A DNA stretch of 64,000 nucleotides, from NCBI GenBank assembly GCA_013397075.1, contig VWZS01004373.1, positions 684,479 to 748,478 on the forward strand, given 5' to 3'. The notes beneath the pieces are model-generated. The model ran no database searches, was not told the origin of the DNA, and saw only the letters and a program-made list of their open reading frames with translations. Below, one piece after another: positions 1-13,050 of this stretch. The translations under genes were made by a program, and so were the position numbers. This stretch comes from Rhabdornis inornatus (Eukaryota > Chordata > Aves > Passeriformes > Rhabdornithidae). Numbering within the stretch: position 1 is the first letter of the stretch; every line of letters starts with the position of its first letter.

Positions 1-776
1 CATGGCATTAGATTGATATCTAACACTTTCACTTGAATTTATTTTGTAGTCCAGGGACCAGTGTGCAGTGGATTTAACTGCAGTGTGAATGAGTGCTTTG
101 AATTTGTTTAATTTGGCTTTGTCTTTTTTTGCTTCACCTTCAGATTTTCAATTCTGTTGTGTGAGATTAAATTCTCATGATCACTTGTATTATTTAGCAT
201 ATCCCATTTGTCGATTAAAGCTTTTGGTACAGTGGTGCACATATCACTGAGTACTTACCAAGTTACCTGCCATAGGTTTCCTTTTTCCTGAATAATTGAA
301 CTTTTTTGTTTTCATTTGTGGTTAGGTAGCTTGTAGAAGCATTGTTGAGGGAAGATTCTGAAAAACATTTCAAATAGGTATGATAATTTTGACAACAGCT
401 GTAGCAGAACTTTTCCTGGGAAATTTACCTACCTGATGAAATAAAGCATTACCAAGCTGGGTTCTGTAAAGGAAGATGTTTTGCAAAGCTATTATTTGTA
501 AATTTACTGCTGTAGTGGATCTAGCAAAGAGTTCAGTGAAGATGAAGAAATCTGCTTTATTTTTTTTTTTATATATAGTGGAATACAAACAATCCCATCA
601 CTTTTCCTCAATGCTGTATAGTCTTGTTTCAGTGTTTTCGTCTATTGAGACATTAAAAATTCATGTTGAAATGTTATGCTTTGACACAGAGATGTTACAT
701 TTTGTTCCAGTTTTCTAGGGCAGCAGTCACTAGTCAAGGTTAGTCCTTCTCTATATAGCAGCAGGTGGACTTCTTT

Positions 777-797
777 AGGCTTCTTTTAAAGAAGCCT
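777..797. repeat. 21-bp perfect palindrome (10-bp arms, 1-bp centre)
   Basis: The arms AGGCTTCTTT and AAAGAAGCCT surround a single T. It lies inside the intron, in pyrimidine-rich surroundings. It could form a small hairpin in RNA; no function is assigned. Confidence 0.6.
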
Positions 798-2044
798 TTT
801 CCATTTTCTCTAGTGCACATGTCTGTGGGTCAGAGGTCCATTGAGAGCTTTCAATATCTAGCTCATAGGGACATTTCACAAGCAGCCCACAAGTGGGCTT
901 TGGAAGAAGTGTTTATTTCAGTTTGCCCATGTCTTCTGTGATACAAATGGTGTGGGTGCTGGGATGGCAGAGGAACACTTGCAGTCCGATGCCTTCCTGT
1001 GTGTGGCCCGTGCTCAGAGCTGTGACCTGGAGCAAATGTGTGCTGTGCTCACCTGCTGCATCTCATGATAGAAGTGAGGGGAAGGGCTTTCCCCTACATT
1101 GCTAAACAGATGTAGTGGGACTGGTCTAGACTTCCCTTTCAACTGCTGCCTTCACAAATTACTTTTTTTCAAAGGTACGTGCAACATTCTTCAGGACAGC
1201 AAATCATGCTAATGTTCATCCCTCCCTTAAGACTAAAATAAACCCCTGCTCACAAAGATCCCATGAATTGCCATTCAGTGTGATCCATGAGGTTCTGCTC
1301 TGCTTTTGGGCAGATGTACAGAAGACTTTTTCATATTTGCATTGGCTAGCAAGCAAAATCCGTTAAGACATAGAAACAATTAAAAAATAATTCAAGTTTT
1401 TATTGCTCAAGTAGCATTGCATTGTTTTAAATAAATCCAGAGTAATTTTAACGCCATGCAAATATAAGCTGAGATAATTCCTTAGTGTTGAAAAGTCTTG
1501 AAAGACAAATCAAACGTCTTGAATAGCTTTAGTATTCTCTGACTGGTAGGAACCATATTTATTGCGTCATCAGTGGATGGTAGGCGGAGATTTTTCTAAG
1601 CTTATTATATATAGTCAAATTAAAACTCTTCCTGATCATATACAGTAGAAAAATAACTTGGCTCTTAATTCAGTATAAGGAAACAATGCAGTGGTTTGAC
1701 ATTGATGCTAATGATAGGAGTATCATTGTATTATTGTGCAGAGAGCAGCTGAGCAGATGTGAGTGCACCATACCAAAATGATTAAATGGTACCATTTAGA
1801 GGAGAGGTAGTTTATCATGGGAGTTTTGGCCATACAAGTAAAATTAGTATGTGACACTTCCCATTTGTTCTATCTTTGCCACAGGCAGGCTGCTTCTGCT
1901 CCAAATGTTAATGCTTTCTTTACCTCTAAGTGAAGACCGTGGCACTTGGCTGTGGAAGCACCTGCGAGGGTGCCAGAGCACAGAGCTGAGCTCACTGGAC
2001 CAAACTTAATGTGGTGCCTCCCCATTTCTGAAAGGTTGCCCTGA

Positions 2045-2090
2045 TATTTTCATGGCTCTGGTATTTTCACGGCTCTGGTATTTTCACATG
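2045..2090. repeat. 17-bp tandem repeat, about 2.7 copies
   Basis: The unit TATTTTCATGGCTCTGG is followed by a second copy with one T-to-C change and then a 12-base partial copy. It is a short local duplication within the intron. Confidence 0.8.
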
Positions 2091-5000
2091 CTTTTTAAAG
2101 TATTGAGGTAAATTAACTTCTATTCCAGTTCAACACATACCTGTTTGCTTGGGGCCAGACAGCCTGTTTTTGCACAGAGAAACAGGAGAGGTTCTAGATG
2201 GGTGAGAATTTTTAGGAATATGTAGGCAGTCTGGATTTTTTTTTTTTTGTGAAATCTTAGAGCTTTGTTAACTGAGTGTTCACTTAAAAGTGAAGTACAT
2301 ACAGCTCTAAGCTATTTGACATACTTGATTTGCATCCCTTTATTTCTCCCCTATCCTGTGTTCCCTGTCATTTGCTGACTGAATGCAAGCCTGCTTTAAT
2401 AGCTGGAAAACCTCTGGCAACAGCAGGAAAAATGACAGAAAAAAAAAGTAGAACAAGATATAGGTGAGTTGCTTTTAAAGTATTTGTTGTGTAGAGATTA
2501 CAGGAGAGCATGTTGAGGCTTGAGTGTGGAATGTATTTGATCTCCCCAAGAACAGTGTGGAATATATGGATTTTTTTCAGAAATACTTTCAGATTAACTG
2601 TCTCTACAGTACTTTATTGAATTTCGAAACTTGTTTAACAGATGACTGAATTTTCTTTTTCCATTTTCTGCTCAATCTCTCCAGTCTTCTGTGACAGCGT
2701 GGTCATCACTTGCTGTATTGTGACAGACACTATAAAAATCCTCTTAAATGTCAGAGCTGTTGGATAAACAGATAGTGACTTGCAGATGATTACAGAATTT
2801 TTTTGGTTTCTCAGATTGGAGGGTTCTCATGTAGTCAGTAAAGATTCATGCTCCCTTTTAGCAGTTCTTGACCATACTGATGATGCATTTGTTTTCTTCA
2901 GTTAACTTTTGTGGCTAGGTCTGAAGTAGCTCAGAAATTATATAAAAATCTGCAAATTAAAAACCCATGGTAAGATACATGGATTTGTAGGCTTTTAGAG
3001 TTTTTTAGCATTAAGAAACTGCTGAAAGAATAAGCCCAGGTTTAGAATGGGAACTTCTGGTTTCTCTGAGCGTCTTTGTCTGCAGTTACCTCAGAGGACT
3101 CTGGCTACGTATGTTAAGGAACTTTATGGTGTGATTTTGAGAGCAATAAAACTAAAGTTGAAGGAAATGCCATGATTTATTTGATTGCTTGGAGCATATT
3201 GAAGACTTTTTAAACAATGTATGTTACTAATTTCATTTGACAGAGGTAGGTGTATGTGTATACAAAGCATTTGTCTAGTCTAAAACTTGAATGCCATTTA
3301 ACATATTTTGCTGCAGCAGCAAGAACTTTAAAAATTTGCACTGAGTATAGCACAGAGAGCAATAAGTTAACTTTTTTTTGCCTTTTATTAAGTGCTGTGA
3401 AGTTGGTGTTAATTGCAGTGAGAAGCTTTCTTTCCATAGAGTTAATTTACAAATATAACCCAGTGTGTTGTTTGTTGTCATAAGGAAAATGTCAGTTACA
3501 TCATTTGCATTTCTTTTCATAGAGATGTTCTATTGCTGCTATTTAAAAGTAAGAAGGACTGAATTACAGCCAAATGATTGTGGCCAAATATATTGATTTA
3601 TTTTTACAGAATGGGACCTTAAGAAGTTCTGGACTAAATGTCCCACTTAGATAAGTAATACCCTTATAAGAATTCACCTGGGTTTCCCACTGGCAGTATT
3701 TTTTTTCCATTTTTAAAATCTTGAGTCTGCCTGTGTGTAGGCTTTCTGTTATTGATGGCCAGTCTTCTAAGTAGTTTAGAATGTTTGTGTCTTGTTGAAG
3801 AACCAGGTAGATAAACTTCCATGGCTCCTTGTTTGTCTGTTTTAAATGCCTCCACAAGCACTGAGGTAGGGCTTGTCTCTGTCCCCTGTTACTGGAGGGA
3901 CCATGGTAATAGTGGCCAAAGGAATCAGCCTCTGATTCAGTGTTTTCTGATGCCACATTTGCTTTGGTAAATTAGTATCCCATGTATTGTATTGGAACAG
4001 GTTAACATTGACTATATTCGTTTAAAACTGGGGATCTGTCTCTTTGTCCCAAGGAGTGAATCTGACTTCTACACTACTGACCTTCTTGTATGTTTATTAA
4101 ATATTGCCCGTGACTTTTTACTTAATTCATTCAAGCACATATTTCTTCTACAGGTCCATTAAAGTAAAAACTTCAGCACACTGTCAGCAGAAGGGTTATT
4201 TGTGGTGTCATGGAAATCAATACAACCTGCCTATTAGTGGATTAATGTTTTGTTTATACTTGAGGTTTTCTTCATTACTGTATTAATTTAAAGTTTTGTT
4301 TCTAATGAGCATGTAGAAATGCGTGCAGTGGAAAAATAAGAATACCGAATCTCTTTTGGGTATATATGTACACTTTAAATGCATCATTAGGTATAAATTG
4401 AGTAGAAGAACATGCATGGAAGTCTTTGAAATGTTATCATCTGGGATATATCATCTTTTGCATGTTCTTAGTATCTAGCAGTCTGGCAACTAATGTTGTT
4501 GTCTTGGAAACAGGCTTTATTTTCCTTTCATGAATATCTAGGTATGAAATCATCATCTTCCTTGAAAATCTAGAAGTAGTACTTCTGAAATAAATAACTG
4601 AAGATTTAAGATGCTTGTCCACTATTTAAGGAATTGATACAGAAGTCTGTAAGTGATGTTTGCATTGTGAGCTTTAATCATAGTTGTGTGCTTATGTTGC
4701 TATAACGGTCTTTAGTGGGTTTTTTTAGGTAAAATGCCTGTGTTTAGTGTTGATATTTGTCTGGGAATTATCTGCAATGAAACACTTTGCCAAGATTTCC
4801 TGGCTTAATGTTTAAATAGAAATATTACCGTGTAACTGATGCATTAGAAGTGAAATTCCTAAAACCAAACTGATACTATGACTTCCAGTCTTTTCCCTTG
4901 CCTTGTTTTAAATTAACAGCATGGGATAAATACTTGGGTGTTCTGTGAGATTATAGCATAACATTTGCCAGATGAAAAATCTCTTTTTTATTAGCTAGAG

Positions 5001-8000
5001 AGCTGCCATGCACGACATAAAATGTCAAAGTAAAATAGGAACTGATCAAGAAATAACCATCTTTCAAATTGCTGGGGGGGGTTTAGGATTTGTATGAAAA
5101 TATGAAATAATTTTCTTGAAATTTAATTTTTCTGGTCTGTGGCTTATTTGTCCTTATTTGTCACCAGTCTGATAGTTTGGTATTAGCAACAGTGTATTTT
5201 CATCCTGATTTTTATAGATGAAGGTCCACACTGAATAATTGTCTATGTTTTGTTCTTAAATTGTTAAGTTTAGTAAGTTTTCTAATGGAGGTTTTAATAT
5301 ATTTCTCTTCCAAGTATTTTTGTCTCCAATACCAATTTAAAAGGCTTTCAAATATAGATACGTACATCACAGAAGAATATTTTTAAAAGTCTCTCATAAA
5401 ATAACTGTTTTTTTCAGTAAAACTCACACTTTGAGTGATACAACCTGTCCAAGGATAGAGAACCACGGCAAGGTCTTGTTTACCCATTGGAACCTAGTTG
5501 TGTGATCATTTCTTTCATTCTACCTCCCGTCTCTTCCTCCGGCTTCATTTCTTGTGCCGCACCCACACTTCAGATTGATTTCTCTTTCCAGAACTTAATT
5601 AGCCATTTAATTTTTGCTTAAATGTTCAAGTATGTTCCCAATTCTTTAACTTCCTTATTCCCTAGAATAAGATCAGGCTTTCAATGTAAGGCCTGAAATG
5701 AAGCTTATTGACCTAAGTGGAGAGAATCCTAAAAGACTATGGTTACCAGATGATGCAAAAAGCTTTTAGTGACCTGCATTTTGGCCCCAATGTACAATAG
5801 TGGTGTAAGTATTCTGCACCCAGAAAGAAATAAATAATCACAGCTTGTTTTTCTACAAATGGCAGTACTCATTCTGCTGTACTCTAATGGTGCTGTGTTC
5901 CATTTTGGATGCAATAGCATTTATATATGTTTACCTTGATGGCCAGACCATAAACTTCCCACTTTCACCTCAAATTATGATCTCATAAATCTTACACTAA
6001 AAAAGGACATTAAAATAGCATGTTATTTAAGCTGCAAACAAAGCTGAGTTAGTCCTTGAGCTTTTTTCACATTCCTCTAAATAAATGTCATTTCTTCCAG
6101 TTTAACAATGTTAGTTAACCATGTTCAGAAAAAGCAGTCCATTTTATACCTTCCTGATCAAATAATGATTCTTCATGCTGATTACTAAGTATTACATAAT
6201 TATATTCCCTGGCTCCATTTTAGCTGAACAGTTTTTTTATTCTTTGCTCCCAAACTGCAAACAAGCAAGCAACTGAAAAAAAAACCCAAACCAAACCCCT
6301 TGTGGTAACAATTCTATATAGTTACAGTATGTGTATCATTGCGTTAATGTGATCAGTTCCCTGAAATTGGTGGGTAGTCATATACTAGCATCCTTCTTGA
6401 ATATCCTGGGTAAACCTGATATTCATGAAGTTCTCATGGCTTTTCCTTTCAGATGAACTTTTAGTAAACTTGGATGTTTTCTTGTTCCTATTCTTTATGA
6501 TACAGAGATGTCCTGGAGAAATCTCTTTTACCTCTGTGCATTGTAATTGGAAATGGTGACATGGTCTTTCATCCCCAGAAATGAAATTATGCATTCATAA
6601 TTCAAAGTTAGTTCTAAAAATAAAGAGGAAGTACAGTTTTTTTTCCTCTCACGTGTTTCACTTCAGAATGTTACCAATACTGATATCAGCAGCATTAAGA
6701 AAAGATGAAACAAACTCCAGGGGAGATATTGTCGAGTCATTCAAGGAGAAATGGTATTTTTGTTGCCTTTTGTAATTAAAAAAGCACAAAACAAAATAAC
6801 TAATGAATGAACATTTTCCTTTTACCATAAGCAAGGAAGTTGGTTAGATAGTCTTCCACAGCCAGAGACATAGAGACATGTAGTAGCTTTCTCAGTGATG
6901 AGACCCACATCTCTGGAGGACAGTGTATCCAGTCATCATATCATGTTTAAGACAGAAGTTTCTCTCTCCAATGCCCAGCACAAAGACAAACTGCATCTCT
7001 AGCTTCACTTCAGCACATGATATTTAGGTGTAGGCAGTCCCATTGCAAGTGCAGAACTTGGCTTGAAATGATCTCTGCAAATCCTTCCATCTAGTAATGG
7101 ACTGAAATACTAAATAGCTTATCCAAGCTACACTCCACACAAGTTGTTTTAGAGCTTCTTAATGAATTATAATAACTTGTTGCTATTTCTTTCTTGTACA
7201 TGCTCGGTGTGTTGTTACACATACAGTGGATGCTGATGTGATTCAAATGCCACAAGAGAAAGTTGCTTTTTCACCTTCTGCCAAGACTTGCAGTAAGAGC
7301 TGGGCATCTTTATTCCCTAAAGGTCCTCTTCTGTGCTAGGTACCTCAGAGTAAAAGTCTTCATTCTTCATTCTGTTGCCCTTTCCCCAGCAATTACTGTT
7401 TTAATTATTCCATAGGAAACTCTTCTAATGCTGCCATATGTCAGTACTTGTTATCATTCAAATATAATTTGATAGGTATTTTCAAAAGCAGGGGGAAGGC
7501 TTACTCAGAACTCTTTGTAGTATATTAATTTTTCTTTTTTACGTGTTAATGGTGTGACCTTTACAAAACCAAAAGTGATTTGAAATTTAAATTTTGAAAT
7601 TGATAATACATTGCTCCTGTTATAGGTTGTGGGACTTTACATAGGTTTTTTTTTTACATCAGTTAATTAATTTGGCAGTAATTGTATTTTATAAGATTTT
7701 TAAAATGTTTAGGGCTATTTTTAATGGTCTTATCTGGTGAAATATAGATTGTTATGGGTTAATATGTATGTGAGTGCATGAAAATGTCCTCTGTAGTGGT
7801 GTATTAAGCTGAGCTTAAATGTGGTAGAATCTTTTTGGGTTTATTACTGCATTTCTAATTATACTTACGGCTTCAGTTGAAATGTATGAAGATACTCTGG
7901 AATTTCATAGAGTGTAGCGCTCATTTAAAAATCACTTCTGTAATACTGTACCTTTTTCTGATTCTCAGTTTAACATCAAAACAGTTTTGCAGTAAAAAAT

Positions 8001-11000
8001 ATAGTAAATAATTTGCAGAATTCTATCTGAATGAATATGAAATAATTAATTCAACGTATGTCTGCACAATAAGGACAGGGTGCTACTTGCTGTGCTGTTC
8101 ATTCACAGCTGTTTCTTCATGCAGCCACCCTTAGCAGCACGTGTTTGATTTTGCTCTGAGTAGCAGCAGAAACATTTGAAATGCTGCAATTTGAAATTAA
8201 CTTCCAGGGAGGCATGACAGTGGCCTGTTAGGCCATGCTAATTTTTTCTTTTTACGTCACCCTGAAAAAAATAAATTTAAAATAAGCTGATAGCATTTTT
8301 CTAGTGCCTGACCAATCCCTGTTTAACACATCTCAGAGTAGTGTTTTCTGATCTGGCCACAGTAATGTTTTTTGTCAGTGCTGTCATTAATTTGGCTGCA
8401 AGTGGAGATAGTCTTTTTGGAATGGATGAATACTTCGTTTTATACTTCAACTGCTTAAAGGAGATAAAAATTTTAGACTGACTAGAAAGCAAATTGTGCA
8501 GGTAGTTACTGTGAACAGACATATCTTACTAAGATTTTTGGAGCAATTGATTAAAATGCAGCATTGTACATGTTTAGGAAGATGACAGAGAAAATAAAAA
8601 TTATGATTGTTCTTTCCAGTGAAAATGAGCAAATGGGCTCTTAACTCATTTAATTTTATGATTAAATCATAAATGTCTATCAGCACTTTGTATTAGCATA
8701 TGAGATAAATGTGTGTCGGTGTGAACTAGAACTGGTAAGGGTCTGTATATCTGGCAGTCAGGGAGTGGGGCTTTTGGTTGTGTGATTTTTCCTTTTACTT
8801 TTCCATTTAATCCTTTCTCGACTTGGAAAACAAGAAGGCTGATGCTCTTTCTGTAATGTGTGATATTTTAAACCTCAAATGCAACCCATCCCCTTGTCTT
8901 TTTAATGAATTTGTGCATTCTGTGAATGCCTGTGAGTCAGACAGCAGAGGAGAACTCTGTATTTGCTTCACTTAGTGAATTTAAACAAAAAACCCTAAGG
9001 TTATTGATTATAGCAAGCACTCACCTTCTGGTTTCTTATATAAATCATTTAGAGGTTCAAGCATTTACTCATGTAGGATTTTAAGGGAGCCTGATGCTGT
9101 TCAGCATGACCTGTGAGGAGTGCATCACACCTTTCAGGTGAGGGATCTGCCTCCGCACTGGTGATACAGAGGGTTTTGGGGTGTCTCTGTGGTTGCATAC
9201 ATTGATGGCAATGCAGTGACATAGCCAGTCTGCACCTTGGACTCTTACTTTGGGCCTCCTTTAAGGTGAGGAGGGTGTCTGTGATATGGATGACTGGGAT
9301 TTAATAGGGAATAAATCAGCCATCTTTTGATGGTCAGTGATCAGGAGAGGTGGTCATTACTTGAACTTGATTCTGATCCTCTGTGTTTCTGGTGGCAATC
9401 ATATACAAGGGGGAAGGGCTTTTGCCATTCAGCTGGTGGTTTGTGTTTTGCTTGCTATTTCGTGTAAAAGCCCAGAAAGTTTACAGCTGGTGCAGGCAGA
9501 GGATCATTGCAGTAAGAGCTACTTCCAAAGAAACAACCAACTAACCTAAAAACTGCCAGGGAGGAGAGCTCCTGTGTCCCTCTGCCATTCTTGTGTATGT
9601 TGAACCTAGCTCTGTGAGGGTCCAGGATTACTTGTGTTCCATTTTGTCTCCTGTCTCTGTTTTTGTGAGCACAGTGTGGTCTGTAATTGAAATAAGATGC
9701 CCTTGCAAAATCTGCTAAGGATTTTCATAATCATTGATGACAAATGAGTTTTGTTATATTTGGAAGATGCAATAAAATATAGCATAAAATGAAAGGCAGA
9801 AGTGAAGTAATTTTTCTTGTTTGAGGAAGCTAAGCAAGAGTTTGTTTCGTTCTGCTGGTAAGGAAGATGACACTGGAAAATACTTAAATTCTGTATTTTC
9901 TAATGAAAACTAGACCATACATGAGCATGCTGCTCCTTTTTACCTGAGAGGGACTGTGATCATTGTGTTTTATAATGAAAGTTATATTATTGAAAGAACA
10001 AATGATAGCTTCTTCCCCTTTTATTTTTTCATTATTATTTTAAACCTGTTACAAAACTTTGGAGTTCAGCACATAAGTTCATGTGCTGTTAGGAAAATGG
10101 CACATTTTCTATATAGAAGCTGAATCTTAAATTACTATGTACCATCAGATCATGTAGTACCTTTCCACGAATCACTGACCACATAATAATAGTATTAATT
10201 CCTGAGGAAACAGTAATGTGTTAAACAGTTAAATATCCCAGGCTTTGTTTGTTCCTCATCTGGTAACACAAACAGAAAAAGTGAGATATAGTTCATCTTA
10301 TTTTCAGCATTTCTATAAAGGCTGAAACATATTTTCTTTGATGCGTCACTGGCTTTTGGTAAAATGAGGTGAGAAAGCTTCATTTTCTCTCAGGAGCCAG
10401 CCAGAGTCCAGCATGTTTCCACCATCTGGTTTTGAATTTCTGTTCACATCGCAGATCAATGTGAGGCTGCAACCACTGAGGCTTTCTGGCATGTACAAAG
10501 CATTTGTTCAGATATAAGATGAGTGGGGGAGAAGAGCCAGCAGTGATGTCCAGACTGGAGCCCACTGGAGTGCTGTGAAGCAGAACAGCTGGTGTAAGGA
10601 ATAGGGGATGTACAGTCCCTGACCACGTGTCTGGGTGCAGGGCCCCTGTCAGAGTCGGAGTTGCAGCTTTGTTGGGGAGCATCACTTCCAAGGTCTGGGT
10701 TCTGTAATGCTGATGTGCTGTGAGATGAGATGCTGTCATGTTAGATTTAAAAAAAAACAATTGGAGACTGTTTACCAGTAATTAATTCGATATTTTTGGA
10801 AAACAGTTGACAGTTTGTAAAATTGTAACTGCTGTTTAAATGGACTTGAGTTGTTTCTAGGTATCAGAGCTCATGCCTGCAGCAATAGCTGCAGCCTGCT
10901 TCCAGGTGGTTGATACTAGCAGTGGGGAGGACTTTGTCCTGCTGTGGAACCTGCAGTGGTAGGACACTGCAAGGAGGGGTTCTTGGGGTTTGTATGTTTA

Positions 11001-11099
11001 GTCAGATCTCTTGATAAGATGTGAAGAGTTTTGCATTACTTTCTTTCAGTATTGTTCCTGAATTATATGCTGTGAATGTTGTTGTTTGGTATAATGAAA

Positions 11100-11203
11100 A
11101 TGGTGTGGGATTTTTTTGTTTATGTGGGTTTTTTGGTTGTTTTTTTGGGGCTTTTTGTGTGGGTTTGTTAGTTTTTGGGTTTGTTTTTGTTTTTTTTTTT
11201 CCT
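11100..11203 (+). repeat. G/T-only low-complexity tract
   Basis: About 100 bases are almost free of A and C on the + strand, made of T runs broken by GG, GGG or GGGG and ending in a T run of more than 10. The open frame across it is an artefact of composition. It lies about 1.1 kb upstream of the terminal exon's acceptor and is far too distant to be its polypyrimidine tract. Confidence 0.7.
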
Positions 11204-12254
11204 AGTCCAGAGTCAGTACTGACTGGATTGTTCTGTGCAGAAATGCGAAGATAGAATAAAATAGAAAGGGGTGGAATGGTTTATGTGTAACTGTCAGTGT
11301 GTTTTTGGTCTGCCTTGATAAGAAATTCGGTAAATTGCAAAGCTGAAGAATTAACCCATTACAATTTTTGTCTTATCATTAGCATGTGATTGTTCAATCA
11401 TTGGGAAAAAACCTATTTAGTTTCTTTTAAACCCTGCATTAGCTCTACTATGAGGTAGTACCACTGAGGTGTAGGTTTACCATGGGAATTTACTGTGGTG
11501 TCACTGTTTCTGAATGCCTATTTAATTTAAAAACAGGAGAGGTGATGTTGAGAACAACCTTGAACAATCAGTTTGAGTCAGAGTCTGTACGAATAAAAAT
11601 TTACTTTTGTTTGCCCCAGTTTGTTTTAGCTATCTGTTTTCTTTAAATAGCCATGAATTAAACTTTGTGACAGGGCTAGTAAGATCTTGGAGACTTCAGT
11701 GAGGCTTGACATGGTTCATTAACAATGTAATGTATTTATTTTAGTAAGTGGTCATTTTGAAATTTATCACGGGCTCATGAATATCTTTCTTTATCTTGCC
11801 TACTTCTCTGGAATTATTAGACATACAGCTGAAATAGTGGCTCTAGTTACTTTGCTAATTGGATTAACAATTCAGTACGCAATGCTGAGGTTTCTTTTAG
11901 CTGAAAATTTGGAATAATGCTTTTCTGGATGTATCAGTTTGCAAAGTGTATCTTATTGATATCCTGCTATATAGCAAAGATTATTTTAATACATATATTA
12001 GATCTATAATTAAATTTTGTTTTGTTTTCAGTGGTAGTATATGATAGGGCATTAATCTGTACATATATGCATTTTAAATTACCTACATAAAATTGATTGT
12101 AGATACTAGACATGCTTTAATAACTTTTCTTTTTTATAAAAAGTTGTTTTAGTCATCTGTTGTCAATTAATAGATTGTAGGAGATTGTGTAAGATTGTAC
12201 AGTAAAATGCTATTAAAAAATGTTGACCTGACTCTTGCTTTTGTCAGTTTTGTG

Positions 12255-12279
12255 ACCTTTATATTTCTTTCTCATTTAG
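12255..12279 (+). other. Splice acceptor of the terminal exon
   Basis: A pyrimidine-rich tract (CCTTTATATTTCTTTCTC) runs into TTTAG, with AG at 12278-12279. The exon frame opens immediately after it in phase 0 (AAC TAT GCA) and stays open to the stop. No other nearby AG combines an equally good tract with a coding continuation. Confidence 0.8.
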
Positions 12280-12483
12280 AACTATGCAGCACTGATCCAG
12301 CAACAAATTAATGAGGACAAACAAAACTTGAGAGAAAAGGCTGTATATGGAATTCAGCTCACAGAAGAAAAACTTAATGACTTCCGTGATGAACAGATTG
12401 GGCAGCTGAAGGAACTGATGGACGAGGCTACCAAATCTAATAAAAAAATCACCATTTCTAAAGACTCAGAATACAAAACCTAA
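12280..12483 (+). CDS. Terminal coding exon of an unidentified coiled-coil protein
   Basis: This is the last 67 codons of a protein-coding gene, ending in TAA at 12481-12483. It has no start codon of its own; it continues from an upstream exon across the acceptor at 12279. The peptide begins NYAALIQQQINEDKQ and ends KDSEYKT. It is rich in E, K, D, Q and N, has no membrane segment, and spaces its hydrophobic residues every three to four positions (L, I, L, V, I, L, L, F, I, L, L, M), as in an amphipathic helix or coiled coil up to about residue 55. The final 12-15 residues look like a polar tail. Clean reading frame, a good acceptor, a following AT-rich UTR with poly(A) signals and the strand skew upstream all support a real exon. 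I do not recognise the family and give no symbol. Whole-protein function cannot be inferred from this exon. Confidence 0.85.
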   Translation, partial: NYAALIQQQINEDKQNLREKAVYGIQLTEEKLNDFRDEQIGQLKELMDEATKSNKKITISKDSEYKT

Positions 12484-12627
12484 AAGATTAAAAAATTATT
12501 TTAATGCATATGGAAGTATTTTGAAACTGCTTTTTCCAGCTGTACTTGAATGTGATTTCTGTGAGATAATGGATGCTGCTGATGCTATAACTCGTCTGAA
12601 ATGAATATGTTTGGCTTTCTGTGCAAG

Positions 12628-12633
12628 AATAAA
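12628..12633 (+). terminator. Proximal poly(A) signal AATAAA
   Basis: AATAAA lies 145 bases after the stop codon. It is followed within about 50 bases by T-rich stretches (near 12675-12700), suitable as a downstream U-rich element. It is the likely site for the short mRNA form. Confidence 0.6.
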
Positions 12634-13020
12634 TGGAAAAATGGAATAATCACAACACTTTAATGTTAATTGCATTATTTTTTTCTCCTTTTTTTTCCTC
12701 CTAATGGATGTTGAAGACTGAAAGAATTCGGGAAAAGTAAATTGACATTTTTAAAATACGGAGTTGTTAGTTTTGGGGTTTCTTGCTTTGTAATCTTGGC
12801 ACCTGTAGGGCAAAACATCTTTCTGTTTGTCTATCATCCTCTTCCTTAATGGAAAAGATGCTATTAGCATTTATTTTCTGGGAAGGATTCATTAGACAAA
12901 GGAATGGTTTTAGAATGGGTTTGTTTTCATAAAAAGAAATGAGCAGTATTAGAAAACCATACTGCTGGTGAAATTGGAAGTTGGTTTTCTTTTTGAGCTT
13001 TATCGTGAAATGGACTTTAA

Positions 13021-13026
13021 AATAAA
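13021..13026 (+). terminator. Distal poly(A) signal AATAAA
   Basis: AATAAA lies 538 bases after the stop and is followed by a TGTGTTTTTT element near 13079, a plausible GU/U-rich downstream element. The + strand T/G excess seems to fade beyond here, so this is taken as the likely end of the gene. Confidence 0.5.
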
Positions 13027-13050
13027 AGATGTAGCTTATTATTAAATTAA

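Larger units (their letters stand above)
1..12279 (+). other. 3' part of a long intron of a + strand gene
   Basis: No convincing exon is visible before the acceptor at 12279. The stretch is therefore read as one intron (or more, if short exons were missed) continuing beyond the left edge. The + strand looks consistently richer in T than A and in G than C, for example around 4260-4320, 7740-7860 and 11040-11210. Such a skew is typical of the sense strand of transcribed vertebrate introns and fits the exon orientation. I recognise no CR1 or LTR in it. It holds poly-T runs (near 560 and 2236), a G7 run near 5074, a 21-bp palindrome at 777, a 17-bp tandem repeat at 2045 and a G/T-rich tract near 11.1 kb. 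Frames up to 130 codons, such as the minus strand at 3564-3956, resemble nothing known and are treated as chance. Confidence 0.6.
12484..13050 (+). other. 3' untranslated region
   Basis: This is the AT-rich sequence directly after the TAA stop, still within the T/G-skewed stretch. It carries AATAAA at 12628 and again at 13021. A transcript using the first signal would have a UTR of about 165 bases; one using the second about 560 bases. The outer limit is inferred from the second signal and not seen directly. Confidence 0.6.

Noticed and set aside
2391..2462. Short open stretch between an AAG and a GTGAGT (about 24 codons), exon-like
   Set aside because: The acceptor tract is weak, the peptide is not recognisable, and such chance combinations are frequent in 12 kb of intron.
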